A stretch of 64,000 nucleotides of DNA from Hymenobacter sediminis. Its GTDB lineage: Bacteria; Bacteroidota; Bacteroidia; Cytophagales; Hymenobacteraceae. Below are positions 51,316 to 59,808 of the stretch, piece by piece. Position numbers and translations under genes: made by a program. Position 1 is the first letter of the stretch; every line of letters begins with the position of its first letter. The notes under the pieces are model-generated. The model saw only the letters and a list, made by a program, of their open reading frames with translations, ran no database searches and was not told the DNA's origin. Where the stretch lies: the NCBI RefSeq assembly GCF_003231285.1, contig NZ_QKNS01000009.1, positions 62,001 to 126,000 of the forward strand. The letters are read 5' to 3'.

Positions 51316-51738
51316 TTAGAAAGGCAGGTCGTTGTCGTCGTCCGAAGCAATGGGAGCGGCCGAAGCACGCAGATTCGGGTTCTGGTTTTGGGCTGGAGCA
51401 GCAGCGCGGGGAGCCGCCTGCTGGTAGTTGCCGCCCTGGGGAGCTGAAGCGCTACCACCAGCACCTGACTCAATGCGCCAAGCTTCTAGGTTGGTGAAGT
51501 ACAGCATCTGGCCGTTTTTGTTGAACCCACGGCCCCGCAGGTTAAAGGAGATTTTAACCTCGTCGCCTACTTTATATGAATCGATGAGGGCAGTCTTGTC
51601 CTGTACCAGTTGGAACTTGATGTGCTCCGGGTATTGGCCGTCTACGACCTCGAGCACGAATTCGCGCTTGCGGAATTTTTCGCTCACCTGCTGTTCGTCG
51701 AAAATCTCGTGCAGGCGGCCGGTAGCTTCGTAAGCCAT
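51316..51738 (-). CDS. DUF3127 single-stranded-DNA-binding-like protein
   Basis: A 140-aa protein starting MAYEATGRLH. Residues 1-90 are an OB-fold-like DUF3127 domain (EKFRKREFVLEVVDGQYPEHIKFQLV, GDEVKISFNLRGRGF). The tail is Gly/Gln/Pro/Ala-rich and ends in an acidic motif DDDNDLPF, the same design as the SSB C-terminal peptide that docks repair proteins. It lies about 200 bp upstream of the SDR gene on the same strand. TAGGTTTG at 51775-51782 on the minus strand is a consensus -7 box, 36 nt before the ATG. Confidence 0.85.
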   Translation of the reverse strand: MAYEATGRLHEIFDEQQVSEKFRKREFVLEVVDGQYPEHIKFQLVQDKTALIDSYKVGDEVKISFNLRGRGFNKNGQMLYFTNLEAWRIESGAGGSASAPQGGNYQQAAPRAAAPAQNQNPNLRASAAPIASDDDNDLPF

Positions 51739-51774
51739 AAGAAGAATATGTTTGGGGAGTTGAAAACAGTAAAC

Positions 51775-51782
51775 CAAACCTA
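51775..51782 (-). promoter_or_regulatory. -7 element TAGGTTTG of the DUF3127 gene
   Basis: TAGGTTTG on the minus strand matches the TAnnTTTG consensus. It lies between the divergent DUF3127 and isoaspartyl-peptidase genes. Confidence 0.55.
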
Positions 51783-51840
51783 CGAAAAAAAACGCGGTTC
51801 GTTTGGGTGAATCCCGGCCGGTTGAGCTCAGATGCCTGCC

Positions 51841-51848
51841 TACCTTTG
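51841..51848 (+). promoter_or_regulatory. -7 element TACCTTTG of the isoaspartyl-peptidase gene
   Basis: TACCTTTG about 38 nt before the ATG at 51887, with a TTG 16 bp upstream (51822-51824). Confidence 0.6.
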
Positions 51849-51886
51849 TCTTGCGTTTTTACTTACTCGCTAATTTTTTTCGCTTT

Positions 51887-52873
51887 ATGACAAATTCCTT
51901 CGCCTTGGCTTTGCACGGCGGTGCCGGTACTATTTCGCCCCAATCAATGACGGTGGAGAAAGAGCAAGAGTACCGGGCCGCTCTCGGCGAGGCCCTGGCT
52001 GTTGGCTATGCCGTGCTGCAGCAAGGCGGCTCAGCCCTCGATGCCGTGGAGCTGGCCGTGCGTAGTCTCGAAGACTGCCCATTGTTTAATGCTGGGCGTG
52101 GGGCCGTGTTCACCCACGAGGGCCACCACGAGATGGACGCCGCCATCATGGATGGGCGCAGCCGCGCGGCCGGCGCCGTAACCGGAGTCCGGGCGGTGCA
52201 GAACCCCATTCGGGCGGCTCGCCTTGTGATGGAGAAAACCGAGCACGTACTGCTAGGCTACCCCGGCGCCGATGCCCTGGCCCGCCAGCATGGCCTGCCT
52301 ACCCAGCCTGTGGAATACTTCTTCACCCAGCAGCGCTACGACCAGCTGCAGGAGGCCCTAGCCGAAGGCCGCATGCGCCTTGACCACAGCCAAGCCCTGG
52401 AAACGGAAGCGCCGCTGATGGAGCCCGCCGCGTTTCCCAACGAAGACCCGAAAAAGAAGATGGGCACCGTGGGCGCCGTAGCCCTCGACGTGCACGGCAA
52501 CCTGGCCGCCGCTACCAGCACCGGCGGCATGACTAACAAGCAGTACTCCCGCATCGGCGACTCGCCAATTATTGGGGCGGGTACCTTCGCCGATAACCGG
52601 ACCTGTGCCATCAGCTGCACCGGGCACGGCGAGTTTTTCCTGCGCGCCGTGGTGGCTCATGACATCAGCTGCCTGATGGAGTACCGGGGCCTGAGCCTGG
52701 CCGAAGCCTGCCGCATTGTGGTGCACGATAAGCTAGCACCCGTTGGGGGAGAGGGCGGCCTGGTGGCGGTGGATGCGGCCGGCAACGTGGCCCTACCCTT
52801 CAACTCCGAAGGCATGTACCGCGCCAGCCAAACATCGGCCGATGCCACGCCTTTCGTCGCTATTTACCGGTAG
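51887..52873 (+). CDS. Isoaspartyl peptidase/L-asparaginase (Ntn-hydrolase)
   Basis: A 328-aa N-terminal-nucleophile hydrolase that self-cleaves before a Thr. Thr194 in GTVGAVAL is the likely nucleophile. The start 'ALHGGAGTI' and the 'NAGRGAVFTHEGHHEMDAAIMDG' block define the family, which cleaves beta-aspartyl dipeptides and also asparagine. It faces the cyanophycinase gene; beta-Asp-Arg released by that enzyme is its expected substrate, giving Asp and Arg. The first 28 codons of the longer frame are non-conserved, so MTNSF is used. Confidence 0.9.
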   Translation: MTNSFALALHGGAGTISPQSMTVEKEQEYRAALGEALAVGYAVLQQGGSALDAVELAVRSLEDCPLFNAGRGAVFTHEGHHEMDAAIMDGRSRAAGAVTGVRAVQNPIRAARLVMEKTEHVLLGYPGADALARQHGLPTQPVEYFFTQQRYDQLQEALAEGRMRLDHSQALETEAPLMEPAAFPNEDPKKKMGTVGAVALDVHGNLAAATSTGGMTNKQYSRIGDSPIIGAGTFADNRTCAISCTGHGEFFLRAVVAHDISCLMEYRGLSLAEACRIVVHDKLAPVGGEGGLVAVDAAGNVALPFNSEGMYRASQTSADATPFVAIYR

Positions 52874-53045
52874 GAAACCGAGACGCTTTTTTGCGCCTAT
52901 ATATATAAGGAGTAGCCGCGTAACCGGTATTTGGTGAAAAACGCGTGTAAAAGTTTTGACATCAGGTAGTTGTGACGCGTAGTGCCTCCGTCCACCTATT
53001 TTCATGTTTTCCGCCTCGCTTGACTTTGAAAGTGGATGGACAAAC

Positions 53046-53077
53046 AAAAAAGGCTTCCTAGATAGGAAGCCTTTTTT
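53046..53077. terminator. Shared terminator between peptidase and cyanophycinase
   Basis: A perfect 15-bp stem (53046-53060 with 53063-53077) with A and T tracts in both arms, serving both convergent genes. Confidence 0.92.
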
Positions 53078-53098
53078 GCGTAAGAAAGCAGTTAATAC

Positions 53099-54037
53099 TT
53101 ATGCGCTGGCCGCTGGCTCATTGGCGCTGTGCCCGGCCGTAATCAGTGCCGACTCGGCTGCTTGTAAGCGCAGCTTCAGTTCGGGGTAGAAGGTGCGCTG
53201 CCCAATGTCGTACACGTTGCCTTTCACTAGCACGTGCAGCAGCATTTTCTCAATGGAAATAGCTTCGCCCTTCTTTGCCGCCGCCGCGTTGTTGTGCTCC
53301 AGTTGGTGGCCGTCCATAATGATGACCAGGTTGGAGCCGATGGTTTCAATTTGGTTGCCTTCGGTAATCAGCACTCCTGTGTCTTCGCCCAGCCCAATGC
53401 CGATGAGCTTGGGATGAAGGGCCACTGCCTCGATCAGCCGACCAAAGCGGCCACGCTTCACAAAGTGCGAGTCGATGACTACGTTGTTGATAAAGCCCAG
53501 GCCTGGGCCCATCTTCACGGCGCCCTTCATCAGGGCATCGGGTACGCTGCCACCTTTGATCATGGTCTTCGACATGGCCATGGCCCCGGCCGAAGTACCG
53601 GCGATGATGAAATTGGACTGGCTTTGATACCGTTCCTGCAGGGTAGCCAAAAACTCGGTGCCACCAAAAATATCCGTGAGACGCGACTGATTGCCGCCCG
53701 AGAACATAACCACGTCTGCCTGTTTCAGGCGCTCCAGGTACTCGGGTTGCAGCGCATCCTCCGGCACCCGAATATCCATAATGCCCACATTGTTGCAGTT
53801 GAGCATGGTGAACGAGGCCACGTACACGCGGCCTACCTCCTCCGGAATCATGGAAGCGGTAGTGACTACTTCAATGCGCGGATCTTCTTTGCCCGATTCC
53901 AGAACAACCCGTTTTAAAATTCCTAGCTCGAAAAAGTTGAGGTAGTATTTCTTTTTCGTGCGCGGATTGGGATAGGTCCCTTTGTCTTCATTGCCTCCAA
54001 TGGCAATTAGCTTACCGAGCGGTTTGGAATTTTTCAA
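53099..54037 (-). CDS. cphB: Cyanophycinase (CphB-type serine peptidase)
   Basis: A 312-aa S51-family peptidase that breaks cyanophycin (multi-L-arginyl-poly-Asp) into beta-Asp-Arg dipeptides. The nucleophile is Ser149 in IIAGTSAGAMAM. The first strands carry LIAIGGNEDKG and 'VVMFSGGNQSRL'. No signal peptide is seen, so it is intracellular. The start codon is TTG at 54037; no ATG is available nearby. It is convergent with the isoaspartyl peptidase gene. No cyanophycin synthetase gene occurs in this window, so polymer may come from elsewhere in the genome. Confidence 0.88.
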   Translation of the reverse strand: MKNSKPLGKLIAIGGNEDKGTYPNPRTKKKYYLNFFELGILKRVVLESGKEDPRIEVVTTASMIPEEVGRVYVASFTMLNCNNVGIMDIRVPEDALQPEYLERLKQADVVMFSGGNQSRLTDIFGGTEFLATLQERYQSQSNFIIAGTSAGAMAMSKTMIKGGSVPDALMKGAVKMGPGLGFINNVVIDSHFVKRGRFGRLIEAVALHPKLIGIGLGEDTGVLITEGNQIETIGSNLVIIMDGHQLEHNNAAAAKKGEAISIEKMLLHVLVKGNVYDIGQRTFYPELKLRLQAAESALITAGHSANEPAASA

Positions 54038-54236
54038 AGTAAAAAGTCAGCTTAATCAACACAACTAGAAAGGAACCGGCTTCTGCAAGCAAGGTTCAGG
54101 CCACGTCCTTGCGGGGTGGGACAGGGGTAGCAACAACCTATCAGGAAAGGCTTGTTCCGCTACTTTTATAATTCGGTCCTGCCAAATAACAGCGCCCGGC
54201 TGTGAGGGAGAGGAGCTTCTGGATAAAACGCGCCCT

Positions 54237-56054
54237 CTACTCGGCCGGCTTGCCCAGCAGCGCGTCGAAGGTGCTGGTAGCTACGGCGTGGTAGTTGCCG
54301 CGCGCCTGTGCGTAAATGCGGCGGGCTCGCTCTTGGCCATCTGGAGTGGCCAGCAGGGCACGGTAAAGAGGAACCAAAAATTTGCGGCGCCCTACATGGG
54401 TCAGGAATTGGTGCAAAGCAGCTTCGGCGGGCTCGTAGGCGGCCGCTATGGTGTGCGGGAACCATGCCGCCAGAATTTCGGAGTTGCCGGAATGAGTAAA
54501 TCCAAATGTGTTATCCAGCTCGGTCAGTTGCGCCGTGCTCAGCCGCTCAGGCAAGCCCTGCAAAAAGTGCACCCACTCATGGCTGCTCCAGTGGGTAGTG
54601 TTGAGGGCCACAGCGGGGGTAGCATGTTGCCACTGCTGCAGAGCTTCTTCAACGGCTGCAAACCGTTCGGCCGCAACGGGTGGCGCTACGGCCGGAATGC
54701 CGGGACCGTATACCCAGGACTCCAGCTGCAACTGCTCTTCCAGACCGGGGTGCTGATCTAGCAGCTCCTGGCGGAGGTAGCTCAGAAAGGAAGCCGTATC
54801 CATGCTGCGGAAGCTATGCCGGGCGAAGTAGTCTTTAATAAAAGTATCCAGTGCCTCGCGGCCTACCAGGTGTTCCAGGGTCAGCAGCAGGTAGTCGCCT
54901 TTCTCGTAGGCAATTTCATTAAGGCCTTCATCGGGGTCACGGCCGGCCAGGTTCAGGTGCAGATGCGTGTCCGGGCTGTCGGGGCCCAGCTCAGCTAGGG
55001 TGTGCAGCAGGGCCGTGTGGCCGAGCACCTGCAGCATATCGGCGTAGGGGCGACCATACAGTTTCTCCATGATGCGCCGCTCAAAGTAAACCGTGAAGCC
55101 TTCGTTCAGCCAGAAGTCATTCCAGGTGACATTGGTGACCAGGTTGCCGCTCCAGGAGTGGGCTAGCTCGTGGGCCACCAAGCTGGTCAGGCTCCGGTCG
55201 CCGGCCAAAATGGTAGGAGTCACAAACGTGAGCCGTGGGTTTTCCATGCCCCCAAACGGAAACGATGGTGGCAGCACCAGCAAATCGTACCGGTCCCACC
55301 GATAAGGTCCGTACAGGTCTTCAGCAGCCGTAACCATATTTTCCAACTCCTGAAACTCCTCGGCCGCTCCGGGCAATGTCACGGGCTCAGCATATACTCC
55401 GGTGCGGGCGCTCAGCGGTTGAAACTCCAGGTCGCCGACGGCCAGGGCCATGAGGTAAGCCGGAATGGGCTGGACCATCCGGAAGGTGTAGTTGCCGGTT
55501 GGGTTGCGGGCCTGCGGGTTTTCGGCGCTCATGAGGGGTAGGAGGTGAGCCGGAACCTGCACCCGGGCCTCATAGGTAAAGCGCACCCCCGGCGAATCTT
55601 GGCACGGAATCCAGGTGCGGGCCAAAATAGCCTGCGACTGAGTAAAGAGAAATGGCTGGGTCCGGCTGGCAGTTTGTTCCGGTGACAGCCACTGCAACGC
55701 AGCAGCGCCGGGCGTGGTGCGGTAGCGGATGGAAACGGCAGTTGTTTCGGGCTGAATCGTAACTCGTAGCGCCTGCCCCAGCACGGCATCATCGGGGCCC
55801 AACTCAAACGCAGCCGGTGTGCCCTCGGTACCATCCAGCGTTACTGCTTCAATGGTTAATGCCCGCGCATCCAGTAGCAGTTCCGTAGCGCCTGCGTGGT
55901 TGCTGAGCTGCCAGGTGGCCGTGCCTGCCAAGGTACGGGCCGTGAAATCCACGGTCAGGTCAAGGTCGAGGTGGTGTACACTAACGGCTGCCGGATTAGC
56001 GTAGCTGTGCGGATCTGAGATGAGGAAAGAGGAAGGAGCCGTGTTGTGAGGCAT
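54237..56054 (-). CDS. M1-family metalloaminopeptidase (LTA4-hydrolase-like)
   Basis: A 605-aa zinc aminopeptidase. Zinc ligands are His295 and His299 in HELAHSWSG and Glu318 in LNEGFTVYF; the exopeptidase motif FGGMEN is present. The C-terminal helical bundle (from about 470) has the LTA4H-like armadillo pattern (QLTELDNTFGF..., RRKFLVPLYRALLATPDGQERA). No signal peptide, so cytoplasmic. It removes N-terminal residues from peptides. A TACTTTTG -7 box lies 26 nt before the ATG. Confidence 0.93.
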   Translation of the reverse strand: MPHNTAPSSFLISDPHSYANPAAVSVHHLDLDLTVDFTARTLAGTATWQLSNHAGATELLLDARALTIEAVTLDGTEGTPAAFELGPDDAVLGQALRVTIQPETTAVSIRYRTTPGAAALQWLSPEQTASRTQPFLFTQSQAILARTWIPCQDSPGVRFTYEARVQVPAHLLPLMSAENPQARNPTGNYTFRMVQPIPAYLMALAVGDLEFQPLSARTGVYAEPVTLPGAAEEFQELENMVTAAEDLYGPYRWDRYDLLVLPPSFPFGGMENPRLTFVTPTILAGDRSLTSLVAHELAHSWSGNLVTNVTWNDFWLNEGFTVYFERRIMEKLYGRPYADMLQVLGHTALLHTLAELGPDSPDTHLHLNLAGRDPDEGLNEIAYEKGDYLLLTLEHLVGREALDTFIKDYFARHSFRSMDTASFLSYLRQELLDQHPGLEEQLQLESWVYGPGIPAVAPPVAAERFAAVEEALQQWQHATPAVALNTTHWSSHEWVHFLQGLPERLSTAQLTELDNTFGFTHSGNSEILAAWFPHTIAAAYEPAEAALHQFLTHVGRRKFLVPLYRALLATPDGQERARRIYAQARGNYHAVATSTFDALLGKPAE

Positions 56055-56080
56055 AAGAGGGGGTAGGGTGAAATACCGGG

Positions 56081-56088
56081 CAAAAGTA
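56081..56088 (-). promoter_or_regulatory. -7 element TACTTTTG of the M1 peptidase gene
   Basis: TACTTTTG on the minus strand matches TAnnTTTG, in the gap between the M1 peptidase and the divergent transpeptidase genes. Confidence 0.55.
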
Positions 56089-56301
56089 AAAAGCAGCGCG
56101 GCGCGGGGCAGCGCACGTAGGTTCTACGTGCGCTGCTGCTAAGGAGTGGAATGAAATCTGCTAACTTGCAACAGCAGAAGAACGGAGGCCTTTACCGACA
56201 ACTCAAGGGTAGGGAATCCAGTAAAACGACCAGCATCACCCGTGGCCTTATTTGGCCCGATACGTGCTGCTAGGTTATTTCTTTTTCTTTTGCTTACACA
56301 C

Positions 56302-58062
56302 ATGAACGAAGCACATCGTCCTTTTTTTTATACGCTTTGCTGCTGGCTGCTGGGCCTGCTGCTGCTCACGTCAACCGTGTCATGCAGCCAGGATCAGAAA
56401 GCCAAGCTCAAAGAAGCTTTGCCCGCCGGGCTAACCAAGGCCGGAGGAGCACAGCCAACTCTCGACAGCGTGTACATTGTTCGGTACATGAATGCCGAGC
56501 CGCAATTCAAAGATCAGATTGAGTGGGCCAAGAAGTTCTACCGGGAGCGAAACTTCCGTTTGGGCTGGTTCCGCAATCATGAGATAGTACCCCAGGCCAA
56601 AACGCTGCTGGCTGTCATCAACAAAGCCGCCGACGAAGGTCTGAACCCTAAAGACTACAAAACCAAGGACTTCGATAAGCTCTTTGCTAGCCTGGAAGCG
56701 GCGCAATCCGATTCCACTAAGCGCAATGCGCTGGAAAAGGAAATTGATGTAGCCCTTTCGGGTACGTATTTCAACTATGCATCTGATTTCTACCGTGGTA
56801 CGGTAGATCCGCGTGCGGTTAAAGCCATTGACTGGAAGGTAAAACGCAACAAAATCAAGCTACACAAGGCCCTGATGACGATCCTTAAAGAAAGGGAAAG
56901 CATCTATGGCTACTACGATTTTGAGCCCTTACACAAGGAGTACGACCGTCTGAGAAAGGCCCTGGCCGACTACCGCGAGATTCAGCGCAATGGTGGCTGG
57001 CCTACCATTCCGGCAGGTACGCGCCTGAAGCCAGGAGCTTCGTCTCCTGCTGTGGCCGCCCTTAGCGCCCGTTTGCTGGGCCATCAGGCTGCTCCCGCTA
57101 CGGCCGGCACACCGGCCATGACCGTGTCAAACAAACCCGAAAATGCTGCTCCGGCTACGACCCCAGCGGCGCCTCAATACACGCCGGAACTGGTAGCCGC
57201 GGTAAAAGAATTTCAGCAGCAGAATGGCCTGAAGCCCGACGGCATTGTGGCCGGCGAAACGCTGCGGTTGCTCAACATTCCGGTGTCCCAGCGCATCGAC
57301 CAGATCATGCTCAACATGGAGCGGTGGCGCTGGATTCCGAAGAAGTTTGAGCCCAACTACCTTCTGGTAAATATTCCGGAGTACATGCTGCATGTAGTGG
57401 AGGAGGGCAAAGAAGCACTCTCGATGCCTGTTATCGTGGGCAAGGCCCTGAACGCGACACCCATCTTCAGCGACAAAATGGAGTTTGTGGTACTGGCTCC
57501 CTATTGGAACGTGCCGTATAGCATCATCGATAAGGAGCTGCGCTACAAGCTGGCCGCCGACCCCCACGGTACCCTCGACCGCCTTGATATGGAAGTAGTG
57601 AAAGGCTGGGGCGCTAAGGCTACCCCCGTTGATCCAGGCAGCATCGACTGGGGCAATCTGACCCAGAAAACCTGGAAGTACACGCTGCGTCGTCGACCCG
57701 GCCCCAAGAATGACCTCGGGGATGTGAAGTTTATCTTTCCCAACTCCCAGGATATCTACCTGCACGACACTCCCCACGATGAGTTGTTCAGCCAGACCAA
57801 GCGGGGCTTTAGCCACGGGTGCGTGCGTGTAGCCGAGCCCATCAAGCTAGCCGAGTACCTGCTGCGCAACAAACCCGGTTGGGATAGAACTGCTATTATG
57901 GATACCATTGCTGGTCGCCGTGAGAAGTATATTACTCTTCCTGAGAAGCTCCCGGTATACCTTGTCTATTTCACTACCTGGGTTGATGATGCCGGCAAGT
58001 TGCACTTCCGCGACGACATCTACGGTCATGACAAGGCCTTGGCCAGAGAGTACTTTGACTAA
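56302..58062 (+). CDS. Lipoprotein L,D-transpeptidase, YcbB-type
   Basis: A 586-aa cell-wall enzyme. The N-terminal lipobox ends LLTSTVSC, so it is anchored in a membrane facing the periplasm. A scaffold domain follows (EWAKKFYRERNFRLGWF..., KAADEGLNP), then a peptidoglycan-binding module (about 300-345: YTPELVAAVKEFQQQNGLKPDGIVAGETLRLLN). The YkuD catalytic domain ends with HDTPHDELF and RGFSHGCVRV, Cys507 being the nucleophile. It forms 3-3 crosslinks or attaches proteins to peptidoglycan. Start MNEAHRPFFYT is chosen over an in-frame upstream GTG/TTG. Confidence 0.9.
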   Translation: MNEAHRPFFYTLCCWLLGLLLLTSTVSCSQDQKAKLKEALPAGLTKAGGAQPTLDSVYIVRYMNAEPQFKDQIEWAKKFYRERNFRLGWFRNHEIVPQAKTLLAVINKAADEGLNPKDYKTKDFDKLFASLEAAQSDSTKRNALEKEIDVALSGTYFNYASDFYRGTVDPRAVKAIDWKVKRNKIKLHKALMTILKERESIYGYYDFEPLHKEYDRLRKALADYREIQRNGGWPTIPAGTRLKPGASSPAVAALSARLLGHQAAPATAGTPAMTVSNKPENAAPATTPAAPQYTPELVAAVKEFQQQNGLKPDGIVAGETLRLLNIPVSQRIDQIMLNMERWRWIPKKFEPNYLLVNIPEYMLHVVEEGKEALSMPVIVGKALNATPIFSDKMEFVVLAPYWNVPYSIIDKELRYKLAADPHGTLDRLDMEVVKGWGAKATPVDPGSIDWGNLTQKTWKYTLRRRPGPKNDLGDVKFIFPNSQDIYLHDTPHDELFSQTKRGFSHGCVRVAEPIKLAEYLLRNKPGWDRTAIMDTIAGRREKYITLPEKLPVYLVYFTTWVDDAGKLHFRDDIYGHDKALAREYFD

Positions 58063-58119
58063 GTACCGCAAGCAGTAAAGCTGACCTACAGAATAGGGGC
58101 TATCTTTCCCGTTTCATTC

Positions 58120-58159
58120 GAAGCCTGTAGCACTACCTGAAAGTGGTGTTACAGGCTTC
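58120..58159 (+). terminator. Terminator-like hairpin after the transpeptidase gene
   Basis: A 14-bp stem with one mismatch (58120-58133 with 58146-58159). No long U-run follows. Confidence 0.6.
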
Positions 58160-58478
58160 CGGCGTTTAAGGGGAGAAGGAGTACAATATGACAAGCTTAT
58201 CCAGACAGTCCACTGAGTAGCGTATCAAACAGGCTGAGAGGTAGGGAAAAGCGCAAAGCGCCTCTATCTAGGGCTACTAATTCAGAGGCTTCGCTGTGTA
58301 ACTCAAAATTGAAAGCATAGAAGCCGAAAGGCTAGAAGAAATTCTGAATCTAGAAGCGGACTACTAGATTACTTATGTTATTACATTTGTAACGCGATAT
58401 GGATGCAAGTGGCAGTGTTTACTTATGTGACAATAATAAATAGTGCTTTGATACAAAAGTAAACCTCGATTCATATAG
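58160..58478. other. AT-rich intergenic region before the XRE gene
   Basis: About 320 bp without a gene. Holds the 12-bp palindrome TTACATTTGTAA (58381-58392), the direct repeat ACTTATGT (58371-58378 and 58421-58428) and a weak TAnnTTTG. The first palindrome echoes the one at the promoter of the XRE gene. Confidence 0.5.
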
Positions 58479-58508
58479 TTGAGGCAAGCTAATGCTTAAG
58501 TACATTTG
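58479..58508 (+). promoter_or_regulatory. Promoter of the XRE gene: TTG-N19-TACATTTG
   Basis: TTG (58479-58481) and TACATTTG (58501-58508) with exactly 19 bp between them, an ideal Bacteroidota promoter. Transcription would start near 58513, giving a leader of about 15 nt before the ATG at 58529. Confidence 0.8.
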
Positions 58509-58520
58509 TAAATAAGCATT
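58491..58520 (+). promoter_or_regulatory. 30-bp palindrome overlapping the -7 element (operator candidate)
   Basis: The pattern AATGCTTAnnTACAnnTGTAnnTAAGCATT is a perfect dyad: 8-bp outer arms and 4-bp inner arms, centred on the -7 box and 8 bp before the start codon. An inner-dyad copy (TACATTTGTA) occurs at 58382-58391. The position predicts repression by the dimeric XRE protein encoded just downstream. Confidence 0.7.
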
Positions 58521-58528
58521 GCTTCCCT

Positions 58529-59068
58529 ATGATTGAGCAGCGAATTCGTGAGCTGTTGGCAGCTCGCAACCTCAGCCCAACCCAATTTGCCGATACCATC
58601 GGTATTTCCAGGCCTATCGTGAGCCACATCCTGAGTGGACGTAATAAGCCCAGCCTAGAAGTAGTACAGAAGGTAATTGCGGCCTTTCCTGATCTTTCTA
58701 TTAGCTGGTTATTGAACGGCACAGGGACTATGCAGGCCGCAGAGCTTCCAAAGAGCCTGGAAATGGCTCCAAAACGGCCCACTCGGCCTCACAACAGTAA
58801 CGGGCTACCTTCTGATACTAATTCGCCCGTAGAGGCGCCTGCTACGCTATCTGCCGCTCCTTCCCCTATCAGCGAAGCTGCGCGCCCTGCTGCAGAGCCT
58901 GTCTCACCGCCTCCTACGGTACCCTTACCTAATTTATTGACGCCAAGCCCGGCTGTTGGTAACACTATGGCACCCAAGCAGTCAGTTGCAAGTTCAGAGA
59001 AGCGTATCAAACGCATTATCATCTTCTACCACGACGGTACCTTCTCTGACTTCCAGCCGGAATCATAG
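58529..59068 (+). CDS. XRE-family regulator with Pro-rich linker and conserved C-terminal motif
   Basis: A 179-aa DNA-binding protein. An N-terminal helix-turn-helix (about 3-60: NLSPTQFADTIGISRPIVSHILSGRNKP) is followed by a roughly 100-residue Pro/Ala/Ser linker and a short C-terminal patch KRIKRIIIFYHDGTFSDFQPE, which looks conserved among Bacteroidota XRE proteins. The promoter carries a 30-bp palindrome, so autoregulation is likely. A very short leader precedes the ATG. The role of the C-terminal patch (ligand sensing or dimer contact) is unknown. Confidence 0.88.
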   Translation: MIEQRIRELLAARNLSPTQFADTIGISRPIVSHILSGRNKPSLEVVQKVIAAFPDLSISWLLNGTGTMQAAELPKSLEMAPKRPTRPHNSNGLPSDTNSPVEAPATLSAAPSPISEAARPAAEPVSPPPTVPLPNLLTPSPAVGNTMAPKQSVASSEKRIKRIIIFYHDGTFSDFQPES

Positions 59069-59534
59069 GAAGAGTTTGTCCAGGTAGAACACAGGAAGTA
59101 ACAGGTCCACTGCTGAATGCAATTTGGCAGTATGATAAATTACTGCATTAGTGCACTAGACATCCGTATGGGTTGGTCTTATAACTGCTGTCTAATTACA
59201 GAGCGGCTATTATAAGCTATAGATAAAGCCTAGCTCTGCTAAATCCATTGATAGTAGCGTATTTTATGTTGATTTATATATCTTATAATCAGATATTTAT
59301 GTGCTATTTAATAAATGCTTGGTTAATATAAAATATATTAGCTTGGTATGTTGTTTAGCTCGGTATATTTATAATTATCCAAAGCATATATGAAGCCCTA
59401 TTGAGGTGAGTATTTGAGGTAGTGATATGCTAAATTTATTATCGGGAATTGGGCAACGAAAATTGCAAACTGCAGCATAGGTAAGCACGCTAATAATGTT
59501 AGTTGACATCTGAGCAAAGAGCCTAATGGTGTCA
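59069..59534. other. AT-rich gene-free block
   Basis: About 470 bp of low GC with no coding-like frame. A direct repeat TAGCTTGGTAT/TAGCTCGGTAT sits at 59339-59349 and 59356-59366. A 69-codon minus-strand frame (59375-59584) has no start context, promoter or conserved pattern. Confidence 0.45.
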
Positions 59535-59726
59535 CTACTCCAATACAGTTGGCCACAGAGGATAGAACCGGGGAAAATTGTCAATAGTCACTCTGTTGAG
59601 CTGAGAAGAAAGGCTTTTAGTTGCTTTATATTTGTTATAACAATTGTAACTAGAGAGTAGGATTGCAAAGAGCGTTGAAATCATTACTGCTCTTGTTACG
59701 AATGTTACGTGAGGCTTGTTAGCCAT
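59535..59726 (-). CDS. Possible small membrane protein, weak
   Basis: A 63-aa frame starting MANKPHVTFVTRAVM. One hydrophobic helix (about 14-32: AVMISTLFAILLSSYNCY) is followed by a basic segment (NKYKATKSLSS). Base composition is AT-rich, unlike neighbouring genes. No promoter is clear. It could be a real small membrane protein or a remnant. Its end overlaps a 69-codon frame in another phase (59375-59584), so a frameshifted longer gene is possible. Confidence 0.25.
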   Translation of the reverse strand: MANKPHVTFVTRAVMISTLFAILLSSYNCYNKYKATKSLSSQLNRVTIDNFPRFYPLWPTVLE

Positions 59727-59773
59727 CAAATACCCGGGCACATCATATTATACGAGTAGGCAAGAGGTACAGC

Positions 59774-59804
59774 TTGCCCGGTTTCAAGTAGGTGCTTACC
59801 TTTG
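59774..59804 (+). promoter_or_regulatory. Promoter of the 56-aa lipoprotein: TTG-N20-TACCTTTG
   Basis: TTG (59774-59776) and TACCTTTG (59797-59804) with 20 bp between. The ATG begins 4 nt after the box, so the transcript is probably leaderless. Confidence 0.75.
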
Positions 59805-59808
59805 AGAC

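Noticed and set aside
59375..59584. 69-codon minus-strand frame in the AT-rich block
   Set aside because: No start context or pattern; kept only as part of the possible broken gene.
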